From CAYXDO01 sp964463485 (GTDB lineage Bacteria > Myxococcota > Kuafuiibacteriia > Kuafuiibacteriales > Kuafuiibacteriaceae), in NCBI GenBank assembly GCA_964463485.1, contig CAYXDO010000018.1, forward strand, positions 1 through 64,000: a DNA stretch of 64,000 nucleotides. Direction: 5' to 3'. How positions within the stretch are numbered: the stretch's first letter is position 1; every line of letters begins with the position of its first letter. Below, piece after piece: positions 16,975 through 26,701 of this stretch. The translations under genes were made by a program, and so were the position numbers. The notes under the pieces were generated by a model. It ran no database searches. It was not told where the DNA came from and worked only from the letters and a program-made list of their open reading frames with translations.

Positions 16975-19437
16975 GTGCGTCGCGCCGATCTTCCGTTCTT
17001 TTGGGCGTCAACGGCGTGTGTTGCCCTTTCCTGTTCGTCCGAGAGCGAGTTCGTCGACGTGGCGGGGCTCGGTGACCATCTCGTGGTTTGGGTGGCGTTC
17101 GACGATCGCGGCGAGATCATGCAGGCCCTTCCGATCACCGGCCCTTCCCATCGGGTGACCAAGGACGAGGGCACGCGGAGCGCCTTGGTCGCGGTTCGGA
17201 TCGATGACTTGGTCGGGGCGGGCGGCATGCCGCTTTCTGGCGATGAGCTCGAAGTGAGTCGTGCCCTCGACCAAAAAGGCGAGGGCGAGTGTGGATCCTG
17301 CTCGTTTCGGTCAGTCGTACCGCCGCAGCTTCTCATGCCAGGCGAAGCCTGCCCATTCCCATCGTTCGCCGAAGTTCGAGGGGATGTCGACTCGCGTCTT
17401 GCGGCTTCGATTCGTGCCGGGCTGAGACTTGGCCACCCCGGAGCCTGTTCCCCTCGGATCGACTTGTCGCGTTCGAGCCCTGAGTTTGAAGTCGAGTTCA
17501 TATCGCCGGCCGAGGATGCGGAGCCCTTCCGGATCGGCGTGAGGACCGCAGCCGGCGACGTGGTGCTGGCGTCGGAGCGGAGCCTCTTATTCATCTCCCC
17601 AGATGACACACGAAGGCCCCAAACGCCGCCGTTCTCGGGTCCGGTAGTGGCGCTCGAGGCCTTGGGCCAGAGCGCGGCGCTGGCGGTGAGTTTGTCCCTC
17701 GACACGCTGGCGGTCGACCTTCACCAGCTCGACGCGTCGGGCACGAAGTCGCTCGGATCGATTCCGGGTGGGTTGCGATTCTCCGGCTCGCTTCGAGGCG
17801 TTCGAGCCGCCCGCATGGCTGACGGCAGCGTTTGGGTCTTCGTAGCGCAGTCTCAGGCGAACTTCGCGATCGACGAAATGCTCGTCGTTTCGTGTCGAGC
17901 GGACGCTCCGTGCGACTCGCCGGAGAGAGTTCTGATTCGCTCGGACGCAGAGCTTGGCGGGCCCGCGCTTGGGTTCGTCGATTCGGCGATCGTCCCCGTT
18001 CAGCGCGCCGCGCCGATCGTGATCGAACGACGGCTTGGTGGGTTCGACCACACTCGGCCGAGTTGGGTGGATGGGCTCGACGTCGGCCTGATGTCCCCCA
18101 TGGCTCACCTCGGAAGCGAAGCCGTGGCGTGTGGACTTCGACCCGACGGGCAGTATGAGTTGACGCGATCGACCGAAGGGGGGCGTGGTCCGTGGTCGAC
18201 CCTGTTGAGGTCGGTCCACGCCTGCGCGATCCTCGAAGGGTTCGGGGAGGTCGTGGCGGTGTTCGAGGACGGCCAGGCCGCGATCGTCACCGAAGCAGGC
18301 GTCGCGACGACTCGGTCGAGCGAGCTCGGCATCGACTTGCGTTTCGTTCTCCCGCGTACCGCGGGTTCCCCGTTTCTCGCGACCACCAAGTCCGGCCAGT
18401 GGATCGAGTCGGACGGGAAGTCTCTTCGCCGCGTACTCTACGGTACAGAGCGCGAGCTCGACTTTCCGGAGGCCGTGGCGTCGGTCGGAGGCAAACCGAT
18501 CATCAGCGTGCTTCCTGGCGTCTTCAGGGAGCTCGGGCCGACTCCCCGTACTCATCGGATGACTGGGTTTCCGGGGCGGGTTGCGGCGATGACTCCTGAT
18601 TCGTCGGGGACTCTGTGGGTCGTCGGGTCGACGCTGGCCAAAGGCTTTGCCGCCCGGGTCAGCTTGGAAAGTTCGACCTTCGAGCGAATCGAGCTCCCCG
18701 ACGTTCCAGGGTTGGTCGCGGTGGCCGCGATCGCGGAGGGTAGGGCGCTGGCCGTTGGCGAAGATTGGACGATCTTGGAGCTCTCCAGCACCAAGGGAGA
18801 GTTGGTCGAGTTTTCATGGGACGACTCAGCGGTCGAGGGGATCGAGACGGCGCCGGCGCCCTTCCCCTGCCTCGTAAACCGCCCGCCGCTTCGCCCGCAC
18901 ACGTGGGTGAGTGCAGACGCTCGCGGCGACGGCGTGGCTTGGTTGTCTGGGTGCGGGGGCGTCTTGGCGCGCGCTGTCGTGCACGGAGAGCACGGGCTCG
19001 TCGTCACGAGGGTGGCGCTCCCCGATGAGCTCATTCGGCTTCACGACAGTCGGCTCGCCGAGCTGACGGTCGTTCGATCCTTTGGGGTGTCCGGCGCGAT
19101 CACGGCGTCGCCGCCGCAGGGCGAAAATCCAGTCGGGTTGCTGCGTATATGGACTTCGGTGGACTCGATCAGGCCCGATGGGTTGGCCTTCGAGCGTCTC
19201 GAGCGTCTCGAGCCTCTGCCAGGTGGGCTCAACGTTGGAGATCCGCTTGGCTTGTTCGTGGACGAGGGCGGGCATTTGACGGCGGTTTCGGCGCAGTATC
19301 CGGAGGAGGTCGTCATCGACAGACCTTTTGCGCCAGCTCAGCGTCGCGTCGACATGCGGGCGACCGGCGCGGTGTCCGGAGAGGGTTCGCGGTTATGGGT
19401 TGCATCGACGCACGGGCGGCTGGCCGAAGCTCGCTGA
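16975..19437 (+). CDS. Large lipoprotein, probable beta-propeller
   Basis: 820 residues from GTG 16975. The N-terminus MRRADLPFFWASTACVALSC ends in a lipobox, predicting an anchored periplasmic or surface protein. The body is rich in beta-strand and Gly/Ser with recurring blocks of the type SGTLWVVGSTLA and GSRLWVASTHG, which suggests a propeller, but the repeats are too diverged for me to count blades. No catalytic motif is seen. It is convergent with the PLP-enzyme gene downstream. Function unknown. Confidence 0.75.
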   Translation: MRRADLPFFWASTACVALSCSSESEFVDVAGLGDHLVVWVAFDDRGEIMQALPITGPSHRVTKDEGTRSALVAVRIDDLVGAGGMPLSGDELEVSRALDQKGEGECGSCSFRSVVPPQLLMPGEACPFPSFAEVRGDVDSRLAASIRAGLRLGHPGACSPRIDLSRSSPEFEVEFISPAEDAEPFRIGVRTAAGDVVLASERSLLFISPDDTRRPQTPPFSGPVVALEALGQSAALAVSLSLDTLAVDLHQLDASGTKSLGSIPGGLRFSGSLRGVRAARMADGSVWVFVAQSQANFAIDEMLVVSCRADAPCDSPERVLIRSDAELGGPALGFVDSAIVPVQRAAPIVIERRLGGFDHTRPSWVDGLDVGLMSPMAHLGSEAVACGLRPDGQYELTRSTEGGRGPWSTLLRSVHACAILEGFGEVVAVFEDGQAAIVTEAGVATTRSSELGIDLRFVLPRTAGSPFLATTKSGQWIESDGKSLRRVLYGTERELDFPEAVASVGGKPIISVLPGVFRELGPTPRTHRMTGFPGRVAAMTPDSSGTLWVVGSTLAKGFAARVSLESSTFERIELPDVPGLVAVAAIAEGRALAVGEDWTILELSSTKGELVEFSWDDSAVEGIETAPAPFPCLVNRPPLRPHTWVSADARGDGVAWLSGCGGVLARAVVHGEHGLVVTRVALPDELIRLHDSRLAELTVVRSFGVSGAITASPPQGENPVGLLRIWTSVDSIRPDGLAFERLERLEPLPGGLNVGDPLGLFVDEGGHLTAVSAQYPEEVVIDRPFAPAQRRVDMRATGAVSGEGSRLWVASTHGRLAEAR

Positions 19438-19482
19438 GTCGGTCCATCGCGCCGCTTCTATGTATGGAGCAAGATCCATCCA

Positions 19483-20637
19483 TCAGAGGCACTCGGCGAG
19501 GACGTCCATGGCTCGGTCGATCTCTGCGGACGTCGAATAGGGCGCGGGACCCACGCGCAAGGTGTCCCGCCTCGCATCGACGTGCACTCCCTTTTCGGCC
19601 ATTCGACCCACGACCTCCTGCGCTTCGGAGCACCGAAACGCGACGAAGGCGCCGCGGAGCTTCGATTCTCTTGGGCTTGTGAGCTCGACCCCTCGACTCG
19701 CGAGCTTCAGGTCCTCGAAGCGCTCGATCACTCTCTCGGTTTGTCGCACCGACTGCGCGCGCAACGTCGGTACGGTCAAGCCTTGCTCGTCGAAGAATCG
19801 AAAAACGGCGACCGCTCGGTACAAGCCAGTGGGATCGAAAGTCGCACCCATGAAACGGAATCCGCCGTCCCCGTAGGAGACTCGCGTGGCCCGTTTCGCC
19901 AGACCGCCGAAATCGGCCATCCAGCCGGTATTCTCTGGTCGAAACGCGGTGGCGTCCTTCGGGAGCAACAAGAACGCGCCGCCTTCACCTCCCGCGGCGT
20001 ACTTGTACCCTCCGCCGGTCACGAACACCGCGCCGGGCCACGCGTCCGCCGAGAATGGGATCGTGTTGAACGCGTGGTAGGTGTCTACGAGCACCGGCAG
20101 CCCTCGAGCGGCCGCGGCCGCGAGGATAGCGTCGAGGTCGACGACTCTCGCCGTCTCGAAGAAGACCATCGAAAGGGCGACCAAATCGTAGCGATTGTCG
20201 CCGATTCGGGAGGGCATCTCGGACGGGTCGACCCTCGCCACCACGGCGCCCGACTCCTCCGCCCTCGTAAGTTGTCTGGACAGGCTGTGGAACTCGAACG
20301 GCGTCGTGAGCACCGCAGGTCTGGGTCCGAAGCAACTCAGGAGCCTCGTAACTAACTCGTGGGTGTTGCCGGCGAAGGCGATGTCGCTGGCCCGAGTCGA
20401 GCCGATGCGTTTTGCGACCCCTCTTTGAAACTCAGGCACGAGCTCGCCGAAGATGCGACCCCACTTTTCGTCTACCAAGCGAGCTGCGTCGTCCCAGGCC
20501 GAAAGCTGAGCCTCGCGAGACACGTCAGGCCAGGCTTGATGAGAGTGCCCGGTCATCAGGACGTCGGGTCGGTCGAGAAAGCGCCGATAATGGGCTCGCA
20601 AGGGGATCGCGAGCGCGTCGATCTCTTTCGCGCTCAT
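19483..20637 (-). CDS. PLP-dependent enzyme, class V aminotransferase/kynureninase-like
   Basis: About 384 residues from ATG 20637, which overlaps the stop of the aminopeptidase gene by ATGA. Features of fold type I class V enzymes are visible: TGHSHQAWPD near the N-terminus, SDIAFAGNTHELVTRLL, and LPVLVDTYHAFNTIPF with the PLP-contacting Asp. The predicted PLP lysine is in FVTGGGYKYAAGGEGG, and RVSYGDGGFRFMGATFDPTG resembles the kynureninase active-site loop. The kynureninase-like layout is good, but specificity cannot be assigned without the other kynurenine-pathway genes, which are not in the window. Confidence 0.8.
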   Translation of the reverse strand: MSAKEIDALAIPLRAHYRRFLDRPDVLMTGHSHQAWPDVSREAQLSAWDDAARLVDEKWGRIFGELVPEFQRGVAKRIGSTRASDIAFAGNTHELVTRLLSCFGPRPAVLTTPFEFHSLSRQLTRAEESGAVVARVDPSEMPSRIGDNRYDLVALSMVFFETARVVDLDAILAAAAARGLPVLVDTYHAFNTIPFSADAWPGAVFVTGGGYKYAAGGEGGAFLLLPKDATAFRPENTGWMADFGGLAKRATRVSYGDGGFRFMGATFDPTGLYRAVAVFRFFDEQGLTVPTLRAQSVRQTERVIERFEDLKLASRGVELTSPRESKLRGAFVAFRCSEAQEVVGRMAEKGVHVDARRDTLRVGPAPYSTSAEIDRAMDVLAECL

Positions 20638-22385
20638 GCGGCGGTCGAGAGAGTCCGCTCGACCATGGCTCTCGCCACCGGGTGATAGTGACTCTTGGCG
20701 GTCTCGAAGATCTCGAGCGCCAGCTCCTTTCGGCCCGAATCCACCAAGGCCCCGTAGAGCGGCCGAAGGTACTTCATGCGGCCGATCTCCAGGAGGTCCT
20801 TGCGCAGCGTAGGCTCGAGGCCACCGACGCCGGACTTGATCGCGATGGCGAGCCACGGAATACGAATCTCTGGGTTCTTGGCTTTGGTCAAACTCAGAGC
20901 CGCGTCGAGGGCCGACGCGATGGGTTCAGGCATCGACTTGGGCAGCGACGCCACGAACACCTGGAGATCGAGAGCCGTCCAAGAGCGAACGTCGATGGAC
21001 TCTCCCCGCCCGGCGCGATCGGCGGTCGCTCGGAGCTCCGAGAGTCTCGGCGAGTCGGGGAGCGGCGCGTCGTTTGGAAGGCCCGGGGACGTCAGCCACT
21101 CCGAGACGTCGATGAGAGAGCCGATGTTGGGAACGGCCTTCTCGAGGAACGCCACGAACTCGGCGGTCGGGATCGACTTGAACGGGTACGTCGCGATGTA
21201 ACTCAGCAACATCCGGTCGAACGCTGGCCGACCCATGGCGGCCTCGATCCGTCGAAGAAACAAATAGCCCTTCTCGTAGGCGACGCTCGAGTAGACCTCG
21301 TCGGGGTCGACGCCCGCGAGGTCGAGCTGTAGCCTCGTGAAAGGCGAAGACTCGCCGAACCGCGCGAGGTCTCGTCGCAGCATGTCGAGGCCGAGGGCCG
21401 CGTGGAGCGTGGCCTGAGCGGTCCCTTCGAGGGTCTCGAGAATGCGGCGCTCCGCGTACGTCGTGAAACCTTCGTTCAGCCAGAAATCGTTCATGCTCTC
21501 GTTGGTCACCAAGTTACCCGTCCATGAGTGGGCGAGCTCATGGGCGACCACGTTGACGAGGGTCCGATCTCCGGTGAGCAGCGTCGGCGTGAGAAAGGTG
21601 AGTCGCGGATTCTCCATTCCGCCGTATGGAAAGGACGGCGGCATGAGCAGCATGTCGAAGCGTTCCCAAACGTACTTGCCAAAGAGGGACTCGGCCTTCT
21701 CGATCATGGACTCGACGTCGGCGAACTCGAAGGCGGCGGCGCCCAGCATCTCGGGCTCCGCATAGACGCGCGAGCGCGGCCCGAGATCCCGAAATCCAAG
21801 GTGACCCACCGCGAACGCGAACAGGTACGACGGAATCGGCTGGGTCATCTCGAAGGTGAAGATGCGACGCCCGGTCGCGCCGGGCGCGTCCTCCAGGCTC
21901 TTCGCGGCCATGACGGCCACGAGCCCCTCCGGTACGTCGAGCCTGGCGCTGTAGGTGATGCGCGCGCGCGGGGTGTCCTGGCAGGGGAAAATCGAGCGAG
22001 CGTGAATGGCCTGGCATTGCGTGAACATGAACGGAGCGCTGCGGCCGGCCGTCATCTCCTCGGACAACCATTGCAACGCCGTGGCCTCGTTCGAGCTCAC
22101 GAACTCGATCCGCACGAAGTCTCCGTGCAGGAACAGCCGCAGCCTTCGTCCGACGAAGCCCTCTTCGGCCGCTAGCTCGAACCTGATTTGGCCGTCGCGT
22201 CCGGACGCGGTGTGGATTTGGAGGCCGCGGGTGTCGAGGTCGAGGACTCCATCTGCGTCGCGGTCGAGTCGAAGCAGCGCTGTGCCACGCACACGGCGCT
22301 GCTCGAAGTCGACGACCAGATCGAGCTCCACCGAGCGAGTCGTAGGCTGAGTGTCATCTGCAAACGAGTGCGGGTCCTTGCGCAT
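20634..22385 (-). CDS. M1-family aminopeptidase, leukotriene A4 hydrolase-like
   Basis: About 583 residues from ATG 22385; ATG 22439 is an alternative. The zinc site is VAHELAHSWTGNLVTN (HExxH) with the third ligand Glu in WLNEGFTTYAER, and the exopeptidase motif is GGMENPRLTF. The length and the phrase PYGGMENPRLTFLTPTLL place it in the LTA4-hydrolase/cold-active aminopeptidase branch rather than with PepN, which is about 870 residues. The C-terminal ~130 residues form the helical armadillo-like domain of that branch. It cleaves N-terminal amino acids from peptides. It is translationally coupled to the PLP enzyme downstream. Confidence 0.93.
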   Translation of the reverse strand: MRKDPHSFADDTQPTTRSVELDLVVDFEQRRVRGTALLRLDRDADGVLDLDTRGLQIHTASGRDGQIRFELAAEEGFVGRRLRLFLHGDFVRIEFVSSNEATALQWLSEEMTAGRSAPFMFTQCQAIHARSIFPCQDTPRARITYSARLDVPEGLVAVMAAKSLEDAPGATGRRIFTFEMTQPIPSYLFAFAVGHLGFRDLGPRSRVYAEPEMLGAAAFEFADVESMIEKAESLFGKYVWERFDMLLMPPSFPYGGMENPRLTFLTPTLLTGDRTLVNVVAHELAHSWTGNLVTNESMNDFWLNEGFTTYAERRILETLEGTAQATLHAALGLDMLRRDLARFGESSPFTRLQLDLAGVDPDEVYSSVAYEKGYLFLRRIEAAMGRPAFDRMLLSYIATYPFKSIPTAEFVAFLEKAVPNIGSLIDVSEWLTSPGLPNDAPLPDSPRLSELRATADRAGRGESIDVRSWTALDLQVFVASLPKSMPEPIASALDAALSLTKAKNPEIRIPWLAIAIKSGVGGLEPTLRKDLLEIGRMKYLRPLYGALVDSGRKELALEIFETAKSHYHPVARAMVERTLSTAA

Positions 22386-22403
22386 GAGCCGAATTACCAC
22401 GAA

Positions 22404-22994
22404 GTGAGAGGTTCGAGGGAGCCGGAGCTTGCTCCGCATGTCGAAGAGCGCGACGCTCGACCCGTGCGCGCGCTTCGCGGGACGGAGCTCAAGAGGTTCA
22501 ACCGCGAGGAACCTCGCCCTCCGCTCGAGCTCGTGCTGGCCCTCGAAGACGTCGAGGACCCGGTCAATGTCGGGTCGGCCTTTCGCATCGCCGACGCGGC
22601 GAACGCGCGGCTCGTGCTCTCCGGGATCACTCCGGCTCCTCCGCACAGGCTGATCGAAAAGATCGGCCGCGGAAAGGACCGGCGAGTTCCCTGGTCGAAG
22701 ACCGAAGACCTCCCCACGACGCTGCAGAGCCTACGGGCAGAAGGCTTTCAGCTCTTCGCCCTGGAGCTCACGGATGAATCGGCGCGGTACTCCGAGGTGG
22801 AGTATCCGGAAAAGACGGTGATCGTGGTTGGGCATGAGGACCACGGCGTCACCAAGAAGACACTCGCGGTCGTGGACCGAGCGATCTACATCCCGATGCA
22901 CGGTAAGGGCGCGTCGCTGAATGTTCACGTCGCGCTCGCCGTGGCGAGCTTCGAAGTGGTGAGGCGCCGCGCCATGAATCGGTTGGCGCCCTAA
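22404..22994 (+). CDS. SpoU/TrmH-family RNA 2'-O-methyltransferase
   Basis: About 196 residues from GTG 22404; GTG 22464 is also possible and no good ribosome binding site decides. The three SPOUT motifs are present: LALEDVEDPVNVGSAFRIAD (motif 1), VIVVGHEDHGVTKKTL (motif 2) and IYIPMHGKGASLNVHVALAV (motif 3) with the SAM-binding trefoil knot. The family methylates ribose 2'-OH in tRNA or rRNA. Which RNA is targeted cannot be told from sequence. It is divergent from the aminopeptidase gene. Confidence 0.9.
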   Translation: MRGSREPELAPHVEERDARPVRALRGTELKRFNREEPRPPLELVLALEDVEDPVNVGSAFRIADAANARLVLSGITPAPPHRLIEKIGRGKDRRVPWSKTEDLPTTLQSLRAEGFQLFALELTDESARYSEVEYPEKTVIVVGHEDHGVTKKTLAVVDRAIYIPMHGKGASLNVHVALAVASFEVVRRRAMNRLAP

Positions 22995-23148
22995 GAGCTG
23001 ATCGCGGAGCCTATCGCTGCTTGACCCCGCGGGGGCGCAGCAGCCACGATGGTTCATGGTGCACGCTCGGTCGCTCGCGTCGGCGCCCCGGCCGCGAGAC
23101 GTCGCGAAGCTCGAACGGCGCCGCCACGCCGTCCCTGATCCCGAAATC

Positions 23149-23829
23149 ATGTACTATGACGCCGAGTTAGACGTGCCCGGCTCCAAGAAGCACAATGCGA
23201 CCGCACGTAAGCTCGCGGAAGCGTTCGAGACCGTGGCAAAGCGGCGCTCGCTCGAAGTCCTCAACGACAATCCAATCTGGTACTTCGCCCTCGATTCCGG
23301 GTTGCAGAAAGCATTCTACGGCGATGTGGGGCTCGCGCGAACCGACGACGCCGAGACTGTGGTGGCGGACGACCTCTTGCTGATGGTCGAAGTCGTCAGC
23401 ACCAACGACGTTCGGCGCGAGCGAAAAGACACGATTCAACAGAAGGCGCTGAACGAGGCAAACGAGGTGCCGGAGCTCGCGCTCCTCTTTCCGGAGCTCA
23501 ACGACCCGCGAACGTTCGAGCTGTATCGGCTTGGTGAGGATGGGAAGTACCGTTTGGTGCCGCTCGACGCGAGAGGCAGGGTCGAGTCAGCCACCGTCCC
23601 TGGACTGAGCTTCCGAGTGCTCCCCTCCTCCACATGGCCCTCGCGGGGGCTCAAGGTCGAGGTCTACGACGGCGACGAGCTCCTCGTGGATGCGCACACG
23701 AGCCGGGAGGCTGCAGCGAAGGCTAGGCGGGCGAAAAGCCGTGCCGAGAAGCGAGCCAGAGAGGCCGAGGAGAAGGCGATGGCTCTGGCATTGAAGCTCC
23801 GCGCCCTTGGGATCGATCCAGACGCCTGA
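23149..23829 (+). CDS. Uma2-like (DUF820) PD-(D/E)XK protein
   Basis: About 226 residues from ATG 23149; ATG 23056 is possible and would add 31 residues. The core LLLMVEVVSTNDVRRERKDT matches the Uma2/DUF820 pattern of the PD-(D/E)XK nuclease fold, with a Glu after a beta strand and a later Asp and Lys. The C-terminus is a charged coiled coil (AAKARRAKSRAEKRAREAEE). The family is abundant in cyanobacteria and myxobacteria and its function is largely unknown; nuclease activity is inferred. Confidence 0.65.
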   Translation: MYYDAELDVPGSKKHNATARKLAEAFETVAKRRSLEVLNDNPIWYFALDSGLQKAFYGDVGLARTDDAETVVADDLLLMVEVVSTNDVRRERKDTIQQKALNEANEVPELALLFPELNDPRTFELYRLGEDGKYRLVPLDARGRVESATVPGLSFRVLPSSTWPSRGLKVEVYDGDELLVDAHTSREAAAKARRAKSRAEKRAREAEEKAMALALKLRALGIDPDA

Positions 23830-24010
23830 GGCCGCGAGCACTCGGTCGCTCGTGCTTCCAGACTTGCCGGAATAGATCAGCTGCCGCTCGATGCCAGACA
23901 CTTTGCGTCCCCACGAGTCTAACTCACCCACCTCCCAGGCAAACATGACACTGCCGGCGATCCAGACGCCCGAGCCAACCGAAATCTCTCCGCTCGAACG
24001 TTGCTGTGAC

Positions 24011-25927
24011 TCACTTGGCGCCGTGCGAAAAGGACTCGGGCGCAAAGGGGCGTTCCTTCGCGCCCATCAGCTCGAGCGCCCCGCTTCGTCTCAGCAGGTG
24101 AATGGCGTGGTGTTTGCGAGAGGCACCGGAGGCCGAGCGTGCGTAAACGGTGATTTCGTCGGGAGACGAGGCGTACATGAGCACGAGCTCCGTCTTGGGT
24201 GAGTCTCTCGGACAATCCGGCGGGAACTTCAGAAACGCCAGGTGAGTTCCCAGCCGGGTCCGCAACGCCAGCGAAGGCTCTCCGCGCTCGACTACGAGGC
24301 ACTCGGTCGCGGGTACCTCGAGCCCCCGAGCCTTGGTATCTGGATCGACGATGCGCTCGAAGGCGAGGAATCGCGCTTCGTCTTCGAACGAAGCGGCCGG
24401 AGCGATCAGCTTTGCATCGGCAGGGATGTCGAGCTCCGCCACGAGCTGGGTGAGGCCCGTCGTCCGAGGCCCCACGAGCGCCTCGTTGATCGCTGCCAGA
24501 GTTGGACCCGGCGACAGCACGACCAGCCGCTCGACGAGCGCCCGCGCGCGTTGAAGCTCGATCGTGGTGTTCGCCCATTGCAGCGCGAACAGCGCATCTC
24601 TTCCGGCCTTGTCGAAGTCTCCTCGGCTGATCCTCGACACGGCCGACGCGATGCGCGCCACGACCAGTCGATCGAGGGTGTCGCGTCGGATCGCGCCGGC
24701 TCTCCGCGCGAGCTCGGCGAGCGTCGCTTCGATCGAGGCGCGAGGTCCTATCGGCGCGCGGAGGGTCTTCCAGAGTCGCCGCGTTCCGAGCTCGGCGAAG
24801 ACGACGCGGACCTCGGAGCCTTCCATCAGCGCGGCTACATTCTCGATCACTTCGGTCCCGATGTAGAGAATGGATGCACCGTCGAGCCCTACTGTGAGAA
24901 GCGCCCCGTCGTATGCGATCACCGCGCGGACCTGGCCGCGATCGTCGACGATCCACGCGGCCCGGCGGCGTGGAGATCGATCGAGCTGCGGCGGGAGGGT
25001 GATGGACCCGCGGGGCAGGTACGCCTCCGAGGTCAGCGGCACGAGGGTGCGCGCCAGCGGGGCCCCTCTCGGGAGCTCCGGAGGGAGCTCCGAGAACGTC
25101 GTGTCGACGAGTCGTTCTATACGCACACCCGCCCACGGACTCGGCGCATCGAAGCCGCGTTCATGACCGCGCGCTCGGTACGTTCCGAGCGCCCCGGCGG
25201 TGCGGCGGACATAGAACACGTCGACGCCCTTGGAGGTGGCGACGAACCGTGGGTGTTCGAGCTCGGTGGTCAAGATCGTTTGAGTCGAAACGAACCTGCG
25301 CTTCTCCAGCATCGAGATCGTCGTTCGGTCGACGGCCTGGTGCGCGATGAGGAGTCGCTCTCGGAGGAGGATCGTGTCGTAGTCGCACGAGTCCTTTGCG
25401 ACGACGGCGGGCCCGGACCATTTGTCTTTGACCCTGGAGAATCGAAGCAGCGCGGGCTTCGCGTCGCGCTTCAGGTCACGTGCGCAGGCGAGGAGCTCCA
25501 GCTCGTCTCCGAGGTCATGGGCCCGGAGGTCGTACAGCGCGAGGTTCTTGGGCGTGGGGATCTCTTGCGCAGGCCCGCCGAGCTCGAGATGCACGAGCTT
25601 CCGATCTCCTTTTGGCGATGCGGCGAAGACCGCGAAGTGGGGCCGTTTCGATCCGGGAAACAAAACGCCGGTCTCCCCGCGAGGCTCGACGCCGAGCTCG
25701 AGAGACTCGGCCCTCATCGCGGTCGTGGCGCTCTTCACCCCGAGGAGGAAGGGGAGCGCCGACAGCTCGACCTGCTCGCTGAGGGTCGCGAGCGCTTGGA
25801 AATCGCCCTCCGCCGCGCGCTGCGGAAGCGTTCGTTCGGCTGGAGGCGGTCCAGCTGGACCACCATCGAAGGTCGCGACCGGACGAACGCAAGCGCCAAA
25901 CAAAGCAGCGATCCAGACGATGCGCAC
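24011..25927 (-). CDS. Lipoprotein of unknown function
   Basis: 638 residues beginning MRIVWIAALFGACVRPVATF, a short lipoprotein signal peptide with lipobox FGAC. The first two thirds look beta-rich (FVATSKGVDVFYVRR, AWIVDDRGQVRAVIAYDGALL), as in propeller proteins. Residues about 400-520 are helical. No enzyme motif is recognised. It is divergent from the small lipoprotein that starts about 100 bases upstream. The ~180 bases between it and the Uma2-like gene hold no convincing gene. Confidence 0.7.
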   Translation of the reverse strand: MRIVWIAALFGACVRPVATFDGGPAGPPPAERTLPQRAAEGDFQALATLSEQVELSALPFLLGVKSATTAMRAESLELGVEPRGETGVLFPGSKRPHFAVFAASPKGDRKLVHLELGGPAQEIPTPKNLALYDLRAHDLGDELELLACARDLKRDAKPALLRFSRVKDKWSGPAVVAKDSCDYDTILLRERLLIAHQAVDRTTISMLEKRRFVSTQTILTTELEHPRFVATSKGVDVFYVRRTAGALGTYRARGHERGFDAPSPWAGVRIERLVDTTFSELPPELPRGAPLARTLVPLTSEAYLPRGSITLPPQLDRSPRRRAAWIVDDRGQVRAVIAYDGALLTVGLDGASILYIGTEVIENVAALMEGSEVRVVFAELGTRRLWKTLRAPIGPRASIEATLAELARRAGAIRRDTLDRLVVARIASAVSRISRGDFDKAGRDALFALQWANTTIELQRARALVERLVVLSPGPTLAAINEALVGPRTTGLTQLVAELDIPADAKLIAPAASFEDEARFLAFERIVDPDTKARGLEVPATECLVVERGEPSLALRTRLGTHLAFLKFPPDCPRDSPKTELVLMYASSPDEITVYARSASGASRKHHAIHLLRRSGALELMGAKERPFAPESFSHGAK

Positions 25928-26027
25928 GAGCCCAAGCTACTTCGCATCGCGCGAAAACGCGCGTTGGCGAGCTCTACGCCTCGGGTCAGGAGCTTGTGAT
26001 CGCCCTGCCGGTTGCTGGACACTGGCC

Positions 26028-26681
26028 GTGGTGCCTCGCCCGAAGCCCAGCTCGAGCCTGCTCGTCGCCTTCATGACGGGCTGCTTTGGGGAGACAGAGA
26101 CCGAGTTCCCGGTCGGGCTCGAACCGCTCGAAGAGAATCGCGCCTCGTTTCCCGCCGCCGAAGCCGGCGATCCGAACCCAGAGCGGTTCAACCTCGCGAG
26201 CTTCGAAAGCGATGGCCTTTACAGCACACACGTCCGCGGCTATTTCGACGCGGAGCTCGTCGACGTTTGGGATGCCATGAAGGATCCGGAGGTCGTCGCC
26301 GATCGGCGTAAGGTCGATGAGCTCTCGTTCGAGGAGATCCTCGATGAGTCTCTTGCGCGGAGCTTCGTGCTTCACAACGTCGTGCACGACATCATCACGG
26401 TTCGCTTCGACGTGACCTGGAAACAGGCCGTCGCTCGTGGGACGAACGAGGCGCCCGAGGTCGTCTCGATGCGGTTTCAGAAGACGTACGGCTCGACCGT
26501 CATTCAGACTCTTCGGGGCTCGATCGTATTGACGGGGCTCGACGGCACGACCTCCATCGAAATGGTCGAGCATCTCGAGGCGCTGTCGGGGGGGAACGAG
26601 GAGCTCGAGAGTTACCTCACCGATCTCTTCTGGAGCGTCGTGGCGCGAGCCCACGGCCGTCCTCTGCCGACGTATGAGTAG
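26028..26681 (+). CDS. Small lipoprotein, possible SRPBCC-like domain
   Basis: About 217 residues from tandem GTG codons at 26028 and 26031; the open frame reaches much further upstream but overlaps the opposite-strand lipoprotein gene. The start yields PKPSSSLLVAFMTGC, a short signal peptide with lipobox MTGC. The mature part (VRGYFDAELVDVWDAMKDP, HDIITVRFDVTWKQ, RFQKTYGSTVIQTLRGSIVL) has the alternating strand pattern of an SRPBCC/START-like fold, but this is a weak resemblance. Function unknown. Confidence 0.65.
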   Translation: MVPRPKPSSSLLVAFMTGCFGETETEFPVGLEPLEENRASFPAAEAGDPNPERFNLASFESDGLYSTHVRGYFDAELVDVWDAMKDPEVVADRRKVDELSFEEILDESLARSFVLHNVVHDIITVRFDVTWKQAVARGTNEAPEVVSMRFQKTYGSTVIQTLRGSIVLTGLDGTTSIEMVEHLEALSGGNEELESYLTDLFWSVVARAHGRPLPTYE

Positions 26682-26701
26682 TCTCGACTCATAGTCTCGA
26701 C

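Noticed and set aside
23587..24045. Minus-strand frame with phrases such as WEVGELDSWGRKVSG
   Set aside because: The piece not overlapping known genes is only about 180 bases and has no start signal or motif; left unannotated.
24242..25999. 585-codon plus-strand frame opposite the lipoprotein
   Set aside because: Antisense shadow; Arg/Glu/Gly-rich composition typical of reversed high-GC coding DNA.
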